The notes under the pieces: generated by a model
The model's database searches: none
The model's input: only the letters and a program-made list of their open reading frames with translations
Told to the model about the DNA's origin: nothing
Part shown: positions 44,886-55,434 of the stretch, piece after piece
Layout: every line of letters begins with the position of its first letter
How positions within the stretch are numbered: the stretch's first letter is position 1
Translations under genes and position numbers: made by a program
NCBI GenBank assembly: GCA_022605405.1
Contig: JABYQQ010000015.1
Span: 1,178,001 to 1,242,000, forward strand
Length of the DNA: 64,000 nt
Direction of reading: 5' to 3'
DNA from: Earliella scabrosa
Lineage: Eukaryota > Basidiomycota > Agaricomycetes > Polyporales > Polyporaceae

Positions 44886-45981
44886 CATAGCGGCGGGCGG
44901 GACTCGGACTGGGAGCACGCGACCTTTGGGCAGATATCAAGTCCAAGACCCGTAGACGCGATGGCCAAGCTGAAGGTCTTCATCAACGCGCGAGGATGCG
45001 CGACTGACGCGCATCTTGTACCATTCTGCCTTATCTTCTAGTAGGCCTCGTGATATAGCAAGTGTATGGTGAGTGCCTACAACCTCCACTCTACCCACGA
45101 TAGTCCACGATGTCCGAAACTCACCTGAGGTTGTTCTGACGCCTTCGTGGCAGTGACGGTACTTGTTCGCGCTAGCTCCGAAGTCAACGGCGTTTGCGGT
45201 CATTCTCGCCAAGAGACCGCTCGGAGTCGAAGGGATTGAAGATACCGGGAGCGCGGGGCTGCATCAGAGATGGTTGTCACGGTTTCTACGACGTTTGAGC
45301 ACGACATAGGTGACCTCTTATCGTGTATTGCTGACGTCTTTGAAATTGTTCAGAACAACGTTCTGATATACACAGCTTGTGGCCTACTTATGCTGGCGGC
45401 ACAGCTTCGCGCCGCCAAGGATCAGCACCATCATGTCAAAGTGCAGATCATCTCCAACGCCCACGCACTGGCAGCTCAATTCACGAGTCGTCGCAAACGA
45501 GATCTTGAGAACAGGTAAGATGCAGGCTTCTGTGGGTATAGCACAGACGCGGCGCACTGAATTACATTGATTTCGCATTCCCAGGTCAATGCGAAGCTGC
45601 GATCACTGCCGCGAGGCCGTAGTGCCTGCGCCCGACGTTACTTGAGTCTCGTAAGAGGTTTCGCCTCTCCTGTGTCATGTCCGAAGACACCGCACAATAG
45701 ACAGCGCGTCAGGCCGAAGGCGGGAACCTAGATGCGGTGTCGTGCGAGATGTCCTGATTTTAGCACGGTTTTCGACGGTCAAAAGGTCGGTCGAAGGAGA
45801 TGGCGGTGGGCGTGCGCTGTGTGCACGAGCCCCGCATTTTCTCTCTCTCGGTCTATTCTGTTGTTGTTTCTTCGTAGCTTGTATTAACATTCGCCTTCGC
45901 CTTCACCGTCGAAGTTCCTTTTCTGCTTCGTCCTCTTGCCGGTCCTCTTGCTGTTTGTTTCGCTACCGCTCTTTGTTGTCC
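44886..45981. other. Intergenic region between divergent M28 and DUF6533 genes
   Basis: About 1.1 kb. An 82-codon plus-strand ORF at 45270-45518 has an ATG, one hydrophobic segment (NNVLIYTACGLLMLAAQL) and a Lys/Arg tail; it might be a small membrane protein, but it has no family match that I know. Confidence 0.35.
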
Positions 45982-47923
45982 ATGTCCGACGGAGGCCTTG
46001 CAGCTGCGCTGGTCGCGGCCTATCCGAATGTGTACGTCAACGTCAACTCCTCCCACATATCTCACGTGGCACTCAGGCTGATTCAACGCTTCCTTCAACC
46101 TTGACCAGGATCATCGAGAAACTGTGCTACGGCGCGATGGGCGGTGAGTTCACCAACAGAGCCACACCGACAGATTTTGCATATACGTGACGCTCGAAGC
46201 TCATCGTCCTTGCTACAGCGCTCGCGATCTACGAGCACCTCATCACGTTCGACAGCGAGGTGCGCCTCGTGTGGCGGCGCAAGGTCACGGGCGCAACTGT
46301 CCTGTTCATGCTGAACAAGTACCTCCTCTTGCTGAGGTTCCTCATCGTCCTCACCTCGTATGACATCACGACCACCGAGGTACGTCCCCTGTGTCGGCTC
46401 GTCCTGTGGACCAGCGCTGCTCACTGCCGATCGCGCGCTGCTCGTTGCCCGACCGCAGAGGTGAGTGACTCGAACCTCCGTCCTGCTCGTTGTTCTGACT
46501 TGACGCTCGACAGATGCCGGGCCACGGTCCTCGCCGGGGACTTCTTCCAGACCGCGCCGCACCTCATATGGGCAGGTACGTCCTCCCTCCTGCGTCCCCA
46601 TCCACCCTGTCAAAGCTCACCATCGTTCCTGGACCCCCCACGCAGCGTTCGCGGCGCTCCGGGTGTATGCGCTTACGGACCACCTGTGGTGGCTCGCGGC
46701 GATCATCTTCCTCGTCTCGTCCGTGCCCGTCGCAACGAACACGGTGAGCGCGGGCCCCCGTGCCTGCTGTGTCCCCGCTTGAGTACCGTCGCTGACGTGG
46801 GCTGGTCCTGCAGTACGCGTACTCGATCACGTCGATCGAGAGCTTCATCCCGCCGTTCAACTGCATCTCGTCCCTCAGCATGTCGGAGGAGCTCTACCTC
46901 GCGCGTGCGTACCTCCCTCGCTCCTCCGCCGTTTTGAGTACTCGTGCTCACTCGACGGGCGGTCCCGGCAGTGCTCATCCTGACGCGCGCGTCGGTCGTG
47001 CTGGGCGACGTGCTCGTCATCGGCGTGACGTGGTACAAGACGTACAACACATGGAAAACGGCGGCGAGCGTCGCGATGAAGGCGTCGTTTTCGACCATGC
47101 TCCTGCGCGACGGTGCGTCTCGCCCCTACTTGAGCCCTCCTCGTCCCCCGGATCCACTTTGTGCGTCGTGCTGACCGCTTCGACCTTGAACCATTAACTT
47201 TAGGCACTGTGTACTTTTTGTGAGCCCCGCTCTCTCTGTTCGAGTAGCACCCAACGCTCACCTGGACTCCTCATCCGCCCCGCGCGCGCGCCAGGTGCAT
47301 CCTGACGCTCAACGTCCTCCACCTTGCCTTCTCCCTCACAGGCCTCTTCGTCCAGACGCTCGTCATTTTCCAGGACCCGTACGTCTCACCTCTCTCCCAT
47401 CCCTCCGCTCTTGGCTGGCTCTCCTCTCGCAGGCTTACCTCCCTACTCACCCCCATCCGCCTCCCGTAGACTGATCTCAATCCTCGTCGGCCGCTTCATC
47501 CTCAACCTCCGCGACCTCGACCGCGCCGCGTCACCTTCGACCGCAACCTCAAACGCCGCGGCAGAGAAATGGAACGCGAACGCGAGTATGAGCCTCAACT
47601 TTGCCGCGTTCGACAGCAGTCCCGCGGCCGAGGACCAAGGCCCCGCCCCCGCTCCGGCCCCCGCCCGGGGGCGGCTCGCGCGGTTCGTCGCGCCGCTGGG
47701 CGCACCGCTGGACCATGCGCGTGGAGATGAGGACGAGTACGAGGTGGAGGAGGTGTACCTCGACGGGTATGATGGGGACGCGCAGGTTGGCGGAGGTGCG
47801 ACGAAGACGGGGGTCGCACATGTCGCGATCGCGATTGGCGAGGCTGGGTCGGAGGGGCGGGGGAGCAGCAGTAGCTGGACGCGGACATCTGGGGAGCGAC
47901 GGTCGGACGAGCGGATGGCGTGA
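45982..47923 (+). CDS. DUF6533-type multi-pass membrane protein
   Basis: A many-exon gene encoding a seven-helix-like membrane protein of the DUF6533 family, widespread in Agaricomycetes. It starts MSDGGLAAALVAAYPN and soon reaches ALAIYEHLITFDSEVRLVW, the DUF6533 core. Next come helices TGATVLFMLNKYLLLLRFLI, AAIIFLVSSVPVA, a polar loop ESFIPPFNCISSLSMSEELY, VLILTRASVVLGDVLVIGVT and LTLNVLHLAFSLTGLFVQTL, and after the last helix ISILVGRFILNLRDLDRA, the conserved end of the membrane domain. The tail of ~130 residues is acidic and low in complexity. The second intron seems to end at 46219 (GCTACAG), which restores the DUF6533 frame; exon borders at the 5' end are tentative. Function is unknown; the topology suggests a receptor-like role, but no ligand or G-protein motif is visible. 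Confidence 0.75.
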
Positions 47924-48223
47924 AGGCGCGCTCGAGGGTATTTTGTTTCATTCGGGATATCGGGTGGGGTTCTTGAGGTATGCTCGTTTGCTGGGTTCTG
48001 AGCCTGTGTATGGTTCGTTCATCGTGCGTCATGCCCGACGCGACGGGCGTATGATTATGGCTGGGCGGAGGTGCGCGCGCGTTTTTATGCATTATGCATT
48101 ATGTACAAGTAGCAGTTAGTAGTGTAGTATCTGCCATCTGGTCAGCACGACACGCACAGAAACGCGAAGCGCGTACACTCACGTACAGAACGAGCGACCC
48201 GAGTCCTCGAGCATGGGCGGGAT
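47924..48223. other. Short intergenic region between convergent DUF6533 and T5 genes
   Basis: 3' ends of two genes; no coding pattern. Confidence 0.5.
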
Positions 48224-49021
48224 TCAGAGCTTCGACAGCGGCTGGGATGGAGCCATCTGGTTGTGCACGCCAGTCATGCACAGCCGCTTGTTCGTCATGT
48301 CCCAGATCTGCGCGCGGAAGGGATTCGATTAGACATCAAGCGCGACCGGAGTGTAAGTAGTAGAAGGGGACAGACATCTGTGACGGCCGAGGCGGTGCGT
48401 GCGCCGAGCGAGACGGTCGTGTTCACGATCTCGAGCTTCGCGCCTCTGTCCAGGAAGAAGGAAGGAGAACGAGGTAAGGGATATGGTGTGGAGTCAGGGG
48501 ACGGGATACGTACCGAGGGGCGGGCGCGTGGAATGTCGTGTTGAGCGCCTGAGAGACGAAGAATGACGGCTTGTCTTGCGCGCGGGCGAGGACCTTGAGC
48601 GCGACGGACGAGCACCTGTATCGAGCGAGCGGAGGGAGGGATCGGCAAGGGATGGAGAGCGCGAGAGGGGGGAGGGCACTAGTACTCACAAGTCGATGAG
48701 GTAGACCGCACAGCCGCCGTGCATCGTCCCCGCGATGTTCAGCATGTCTGCGCGCGTTCAATGGTCCCCGGGCGGCAAAGAGAGCTCGTCAGCGGGGGTG
48801 CAAAGCGCAAGTACGCGTGCGCACGCACCCTCCTCGACCGTGATGGTGTACGTGAGCCGCGCCTGGGGCCTCCCGTCCTTCTCCCGGCGCGTCAGCTCGA
48901 TCTCCTCCAAGACCATCCTTGAGCAGACCGTGTGCGCGAACATGCGTGCGTGCTTGTGGAAGTCGGGCACGTCGGCGAGCTTTGCTTGCACCTCGGGCGG
49001 GACGCCTTTGAAGACAGTCAT
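48224..49021 (-). CDS. Hotdog-fold thioesterase-like protein T5
   Basis: Five exons (48829-49021, 48690-48747, 48514-48615, 48376-48445, 48224-48307) give 168 residues. All of the first four exons (193, 58, 102, 70 nt) equal those of T6 and T7 in length, so these three form a recent subgroup. Sequence: MTVFKGVPPEVQAKLADVPD at the start, MHGGCAVYLIDLCSSVALKV (His74), SFFVSQALNTTFHAPAP, GAKLEIVNTTVSLGARTASA, IWDMTNKRLCMTGVHNQMAP. It is head-to-head with T6, 561 bp between start codons. Predicted cytosolic acyl-thioesterase of unknown substrate. Confidence 0.88.
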
Positions 49022-49582
49022 TGCGGGACGAGGGGTAGCGAGCGAGGTACGGGAGATGGGAGGCGGGGAACAGCTGAGCCAAAGGCTGTCGGCGTCGAGG
49101 ACTAGTTGGGGGTCAAAACGAGCAGCGGTGGCCCGGTCTTAGCCATTGGACATCTGAATCGCGTTCGGCGGGCGGGTTCTCAGCATACCCGGACCCATGA
49201 ACATGTTCTGCCCGACGTGTGGCTTTGGTCAGAGTCTTCGAGCGTCATACAGAGAGAGTGAGGATCAAGAGTGAACGTAGTCACAGGCTCTGCAGTTGCA
49301 TATGTGAGGCAGCATGACCGCGGGCACAGAGAAACCATGTAGAGTTCAAGCTGGCCGACGAGCTGCGAGCATGTAGCCCGGAGCGCCCACGAACCAACTC
49401 GACCGGGCCGGCAACGGTGAGAACCCGCTCACCGACGACGACAACAGTCGGAACCCACCAGTCATTGACCAACTCATGTCGTTTCTCCTGTGACCCTCAG
49501 CGCGCTCTCTACTCGTGTTTCTCAGTCTGCTTCGACTGCTTCCGCCTTCGCCGGCCTAGCACAGAACTTAACTTACCGAAGG
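49022..49582. promoter_or_regulatory. Divergent T5/T6 promoter region
   Basis: A 561-bp region between two paralogues. The 21-bp word at 49150-49170 (ACATCTGAATCGCGTTCGGC plus G) recurs at 51422-51442 upstream of T7. Confidence 0.5.
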
Positions 49583-50367
49583 ATGACGGTCTTCAAAGGC
49601 GTCCCGCCAGAGTTGCAGGCCAAGTTGACGAAGAGACCGAACATCCTCACCGGTGCGAGCGGGTTCGCGTACAATATCGCGCAGAGGCTCGAGCTGGAGG
49701 AGGTGGAGGTGTCGGAGCGCGCCAAGGACAAGAAGCTGCAGGCGCGGCTCACCTACAGTATTACGGTCGAGGACGGTGCGTGCGCGAGTCCCTAGCACGA
49801 CTCTGGCAGGGTGCGCTGATAAGCTCGCGGGACGGCGGGTGCGGAGAAGACATGCTGAACCTTGCGAAGACGATGCACGGCGGCTGTGCGGTCTACCTTA
49901 TCGACCTGTCCGTCCCTCACTCTCTCCCTTGCAGAGGTCGCGAGACTAACGGCTCGGATGCAGGTGCTCGTCTGTCGCGCTCATGGTCCTCGCCCATGCG
50001 CTGCAGAAGCCCCCGTTCTTCGTCTCCCAGGCACTCAACACCACCTTCCATGCACCCGCTCCCAGGTGAGCCTCTTTGTACCCCGCCCCGCCTCTCATTT
50101 CATCCCGCCCTCCCCCATCTCTCCCCCGTCTGCGCGCCGAATGCGACCAGCGGTGCGAAGCTCGAGATCGTCAACACGACCGTGTCCTTCGGCGGACGCA
50201 CCGTCTCTGCTGTCACAGAGGTCCGTCCGTCCACTCCGCTGCTGTGCCCCCTGCTTCCGTCCAGACGCGGGGCTGAATGTCTCGCGCAGATCTGGGACGT
50301 AACCAACAAGCGGTTGTGCATGACCGGCGTGCACAACAAGATGGCTCCTTCCCAACCGAAGCTCTGA
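49583..50367 (+). CDS. Hotdog-fold thioesterase-like protein T6
   Basis: Five exons (49583-49775, 49850-49907, 49964-50065, 50151-50220, 50290-50367) give 166 residues. MTVFKGVPPELQAKLTKRPN, TMHGGCAVYLIDLCSSVALM (His74, Gly75, Gly76, Asp83), FFVSQALNTTFHAPAPSGAK, EIVNTTVSFGGRTVSAVTE, IWDVTNKRLCMTGVHNKMAP. This copy matches the consensus best and is probably active. The frame is open upstream to 49417, but the family start at MTVFKG is preferred because T5 and T7 begin there. Exon 2 uses a GTCCGT donor. Confidence 0.9.
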
Positions 50368-51691
50368 CCCGGTCCTGCTTGGATATCTATAAGTACCATA
50401 TATGTGTGAGTGTATGCGCGACGTCGTGTCCAGTGCTGCTGATGACGACATTATGGACAGACATTACTATCTCTGTATACAAGAGCATGGTGTACGGTAC
50501 ATCACTCCGTAATCTATGCGCGTGCTGGCGGACATTGTACGCGCTCGAAGAGCCTTGGCGATGTAGGGCATGCACAATAGTTGCGATGCGTATACCGCAC
50601 GATCTCGTTCCCAGCCTCTTATGCATCCGATCTAGGAGGATCTTCCCCATATATGACCCCCGCCGCGCGCCACACGCTGACCGTACCCCATACGCCACGG
50701 CGACCTCTCCCGTTCGACTCGGCCGGATATGGCTCGACTGCAAGCTCCCAGAGCACCTCCCTTCTCTCAACGCAGTGTTGAGCCACCACCCACAACTGCA
50801 ACGCGCCCTGACGACATGAACTGCTGCGCGAGCTGGCCAGGGTACAGGTGCACCGCAGCTATGTAACTTCAACCTTCTGATTGCGTTCCAGTCTCTCAAA
50901 ACATCCAAGGCAAGTTTTCGCCTCACAGGTTTTAGGTAATTCGAGATATCATATGCATCGGTGCCTATCCAGACCTGCTGACAATCCATGTTGTGCAGGC
51001 AGCGCTGTTGTGCCCGCGTTGGTCGGGCTCCCGAGTTGTTCACCGTTCCTCGCGAAGCAGAGTATCGCGCCCCCTCAACGCCCCGCACATCTTGAGCGGT
51101 TCGCTCCCCTCCATGTCGCCGGACAGGAGCAGGATGGCATGGCAGACTCGAGGGCCGCAACAGTCCCTGCCCCTTCCCCGTCTCCCGTCTGAGGGTCGCG
51201 CGCGTCCAAGCCAATGTGGACGGGACAAGACAACGGACTCGATGAGTGAGTGTTTGTCTTTCTTCATCATTAGTGAACACCCTAGCATGTACCGCTTACG
51301 ACCATCCATATCGTGGCGTTCGGTCGTATGTGTCATTTGCTTACTTATCGCACCCTAGGTGGTCCACGAAGCTGGCCCTGGTGTGCTTGGATGCGCAGTC
51401 CGATATCGGTTCTTGCGGTCAACATCTGAATCGCGTTCGGCGTCTGAGCATAACCGGATGTCCAGACGTCTAAGCTTGACCCCCGGGACCGGCTATGGCG
51501 AGCCCCGGACCAAGAGGCTGGCTTTCGCCCAGAGTCTCATAGCACAGCCGTTGTACAAGTACAAGCTCCTCTCTCTCTCTTAAACGCTCGTCCTCGTTTC
51601 AGCGGTATGTCTCTGCTCTGCTCATGCCGGACTCCAGTGCGCTCTCTGACCGGCGGTCTTTCCTTCTCTTAGCCAGCCTAAGTACCCGTAA
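50368..51691. other. Intergenic region between T6 and T7
   Basis: About 1.3 kb. The T7 promoter part shares the 21-bp word at 51422-51442 and a later GGCTTTCGCCCAGAGTCT-like word with the T6 upstream region. A 297-codon minus-strand ORF (50387-51280) is Arg/Cys-rich and has no domain; I do not support it. Confidence 0.4.
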
Positions 51692-52494
51692 ATGACGGTG
51701 TTCAAAGGCGTCCCACCCGAGATGCAGGAGAACCTGATGAAGATGCCGGACACGCTCGCGAGCGGGAGGGTGTTCGCGTACGACGTCGGGCGGAGGCTCG
51801 CGCTGGAGGAAGTGGACGTGTCACCGCGCGACAAGGACGGGAAGCTGCACGCGCGCCTCACGCATACTATCACGGTCGAGGACGGTGCGTGCGCCCGCGG
51901 GAACCCCCGCGTTCCGCCCTCGAGTGTTGACGTGTTGATGGATTGTATTGATGTGAACTCCCGTGGCGAAGATATGCTCAATCTCGCGGGGACGATGAAC
52001 GGCGGGTGTGCGGTGTACCTCATCGACATGTGCGTCCCTCCACGTCGCTTTGTCTCGACCTCGACTTCGGAGGCCGACTAGCCCCTTGGGATGCAGGTGC
52101 TCGTCCGTCGCGGTTGCGGTTCTCGCCCAGGTGCAGGGCAGGCCGCCGTCCTTCGTCTCCCAGGCGATCAACACCACTTTCCATGCACCGGCCCGTCCGT
52201 AAGCCTCTCTCTCTCTCTCGATGGGGCGTCGTGTCTTGCCGTTGAACGTTGAACGTCAACCCCCTTCCTAGCGGCGCGAAGCTCGAGATCGTCACGACGA
52301 CCGTGTCCTTTGGCACACGGACGGTGTCGGCCGTGATCGAGGTGAGTGCAGTCCGCATCCTCTTCTGTTGCCGGGCTGCGCTGAACGTTGGACGTGGACC
52401 GCCTCCCGCGCAGATCTGGGACGTGACGAACAAGCGGCTGTGCGTGACGTGCGTGCACAACAAGATGGCGCCCTCCCAGCCGCAGAGGCTCTGA
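51692..52494 (+). CDS. Hotdog-fold thioesterase-like protein T7 (HGG changed to NGG)
   Basis: Five exons (51692-51884, 51972-52029, 52097-52198, 52272-52341, 52414-52494) give 167 residues, with the T5/T6 exon lengths. MTVFKGVPPEMQENLMKMPD, TMNGGCAVYLIDMCSSVAVA, SFVSQAINTTFHAPARPGAK, EIVTTTVSFGTRTVSAVIE, IWDVTNKRLCVTCVHNKMAP. The histidine of the conserved HGG turn is replaced by asparagine (residue 74), a single-codon change, while the rest is well kept. In THEM2-like enzymes this turn helps bind the thioester carbonyl, so T7 may have altered or lost activity. It is in tandem with T6. Confidence 0.88.
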
Positions 52495-52998
52495 CCCCGT
52501 CTCAGGTCTGTTTCCCGTGGAGGTGAGTGATGGTCCGCGGAGTCGTTGTGTTTGTGTGGTGCGGTGACGACCCTTGGGGACAGAAATCACTACTGTCCAT
52601 GTACATAGCCGATTTCGGAGAACATGCCGTACGTCACGTCGACTGCTCAGGCCGCAATAGACAGCCGTCGTCGGCTTGGTCCATCATAGGCATCGTACAC
52701 TGTCTGAGAATGTGCGACAGGTCAGGCGATGCGATCTCGGAGGAGCATTCACCGAATGGCTCAATGTCATCATGCGGACGATGGCAGTGTTTGTATATGG
52801 CCTCCGCACTACTCGCGACATCATCTACAGGTTTACAACGGCGTCTGCGCCGTGATAAAGTTCTGCTCGGACGCCATGTGCCATTCTGAGACTGTAAAAA
52901 GGGATGCTATCAGCTCCAATGCTCATGATTTGATCTGTCGTTGCTGCCACTCGCGATGACCAGGTTCGGGCGGCTAAAACCACACTCCTCCCACGACC
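52495..52998. other. Intergenic region between T7 and the F-box/WD40 gene
   Basis: No coding pattern seen. Confidence 0.45.
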
Positions 52999-55434
52999 AT
53001 GCCAATGCCTACCGTCCCCATTGAGGTCCAGGAGGCTGTCATCGACTCGCTTCAAGATGACCGTCAATCGCTACTCAACTGCTCATTGGTCTGTTCTACC
53101 TGGTTGCCTCGCGTCCGACTCTACCTCTTGCGTACCGTCCGTCTTCGGAACCAACGCGAGCTCACCACGATATGCAGAATGCTCGATGGCACGGCCCATC
53201 TTCGCATCCTCGTTCGCATCGTCGTCCTATCTCCCACCAGATATACTCAACTATCCATATTCGACACCGCCCCCGTCGTACTTCTGCACAGGCTGCCGAA
53301 CGTCCAGCGATGGGAGTTTGACGGTACTTCTGTCTTCCGCCTCCAACACCGTGACTCTGTTGTCCCGATAGCTATGACACGCAAGGTCTATCTCTCGGTT
53401 CGACCTGCGACCATCGCATGTCTCAAGGCGTACTGCTCTCTGCGCAGTGTGCGCATTGTATCAATGACTTTATCCTCTTGCGCGAAACTTAAGCGGCTGC
53501 TTGCGGCTGTTCCTGGACTCCAAGAACTCGCATGCCAGGAAGTACGGTTTCTGTGGAGGGAATCGTTCCCGCCCGCTGCCGAGTACTTCACCCGGGGCCG
53601 GCTGTCAAGCCGGACGCGCCTCTCGAAGCTCTCAGTGAGTTATACATTCAGACTGACCGAATGGGGTGAACCTGACCTGATGTACAGTTGATCGATACAG
53701 ACCCTTCAGCACTCGAGTTACTTCTCGCGGTGACTCACTTGAGGTTAACACAATTGACCCTTGAGGTCGATCAGCTACCGTACGATGGCACCGCTCTTGG
53801 TGAGTATCTGCGAGGCTACGGTACTGTTCGAGTAGATGTTTCCCAGCAACTGATGCTTGCAACAGCTACACACTTAGTCAACGCGCAGTGTCTGCAATCT
53901 GTCACTCTGCGATACAAGTTCACAGGACGATTCGGGGACTTGAAGTTGTTCCTCGACCTCGTAGTCTCTTCTCTACAAGTCGTCAGCCTCACCGGGAGCG
54001 GGTTCCTATCGCTAGAGTTCGACTATCACAACTTTCCATATAGACTGGGCCAGGAGCTGCAGAACGACGAGGTCCGCGCGAGATGCCTTGCTGTAGATCG
54101 GGCCGTACTGCGCACGCAAGCGACTGCGTTAACATGCGTCATCATCGGTGGGAAGCGGAGCAATCTCCTATTATGGACACGCACACTCTCAGACAGCTTT
54201 CCGACACTCTACGGTCAGGATAGGCTGAAGGTCGAGCTGCGGTCAAGTCAGGGTGCGTATACCACTTCCGAGTCGGATATTAGCTGACATTCTCGCAGCC
54301 GAACACGGACTTGTCGGGCACGACGACGCAATCACCTCTCTCGCTTTCTCCCCAGACAGCCGGTTGGTTGCGACCGCGGGTAAAGACGGCCAACTCATGC
54401 TCTGGGATGCCCGTTCAAGTGCACTGGTCCGTCAATGGCCGAGCAAGAACGGGGTCGTGCGGGCCCTGGAGTTTTCGCCGGACGACCGTCTTATCACATC
54501 GATCGGATCCGACGAGGACATCCACCTGTGGCCCACAACAGATACCCGACTTGGCGTCATTGTCCTGCGCGGTCACACAGACCGGGTGAATGCCTGCGCC
54601 TGGTCGCGTGACGGCACGAAGTTTGCGTCGGTGTCGGACGATGGGGTCCGTATCTGGGATCCGCGGACGCACATCGAAATGCGAAGGCTCCCGGGTGGTA
54701 CTCAAACAGCACTCCCTTTCGACCTGGTCGCCATTTCTCCAGATGGGAGATGGCTCCTCGCTAGCGGTCCGTCCAGTGGATGTCATATATGGAGTTTATG
54801 GACGCCACTTTCCTACTACGGGAGCGTAGTGAGGCCGCCCTATGTTACCCGTGCACTTACATTCACATCCGGATCTCAGAACCTCGCACGCGTCGGCGTG
54901 CTATCTGGAGGTGGCGTCGTAGATATTTTGCGCCTGTACACCTTCCAACGGGATGGGGTTGACACCTGGACTGAACCTGAATACCAACCCGGGCAGACGG
55001 TGGAAACAGGGGCCACCGGTGAAGAGCTTCGCTTCACGTTCTCACCAGCTTCCGACAAGCTCCTCATCACCCCTCTTACCACGTCCACCCCTCAGCTATG
55101 GGGTCTTGCAGCAAAGCCGCCGTCGAGGCTGCTTCTTGCAGGGCATGCCCCGTACGAGCGGGTCTTTGACGCAGCCTTCTCACCAGATGGGCAGCACATT
55201 GCGACCGCTTCGGAGGACCGCACTGTGCGCGTGTGGCGGGTTAGAGATGGTTCGTGCATTGCCACGTTCTCTGAGCACAATGAGTGTGTCTCGCACGTAG
55301 GCTTTTCTGTGGATGGGGAGGTATTGGTGTCGGGTGCGCGCGATGGGACTGTATGTATCCGCCGGCTTCGTCATTGGATAGCCGACTTTGACTCACCTGG
55401 GGCAGGACCTGGACCTATCCCAATTCCATCGTAA
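52999..55434 (+). CDS. F-box protein with C-terminal WD40 repeats
   Basis: Four exons (52999-53634, 53688-53799, 53866-54252, 54299-55434) join in frame to 756 residues. The N-terminus, MPMPTVPIEVQEAVIDSLQD then LLNCSLVCSTWLPRVR, is an F-box of the 'PIEVQEAVID' type common in Agaricomycetes, unrelated in sequence to F1-F6, followed by ~370 residues of weak leucine-rich repeats. From about residue 380 come WD40 repeats: HGLVGHDDAITSLAFSPDSR then LMLWDAR; NGVVRALEFSPDDRL then IHLWP; HTDRVNACAWSRDG then VRIWDP; YERVFDAAFSPDGQH then VRVWRV; HNECVSHVGFSVDGE. The WD40 part has no ATG of its own at its start, and a GTGCGT donor with a TCTCGCAG acceptor links it in frame, which supports one gene. F-box/WD40 proteins such as Cdc4 are SCF adaptors. 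If the 46-bp intron is not spliced, translation stops at 54287. Confidence 0.72.

Noticed and set aside
50387..51280. 297-codon minus-strand ORF between T6 and T7
   Set aside because: Composition is Arg/Cys/Ser-rich, with no recognisable motif and no paralogue in the window; it covers T7 promoter words.
27034..52494. Idea that the thioesterases belong to a polyketide or fatty-acid synthase cluster
   Set aside because: No synthase, acyl-carrier or transporter gene is present in the window.
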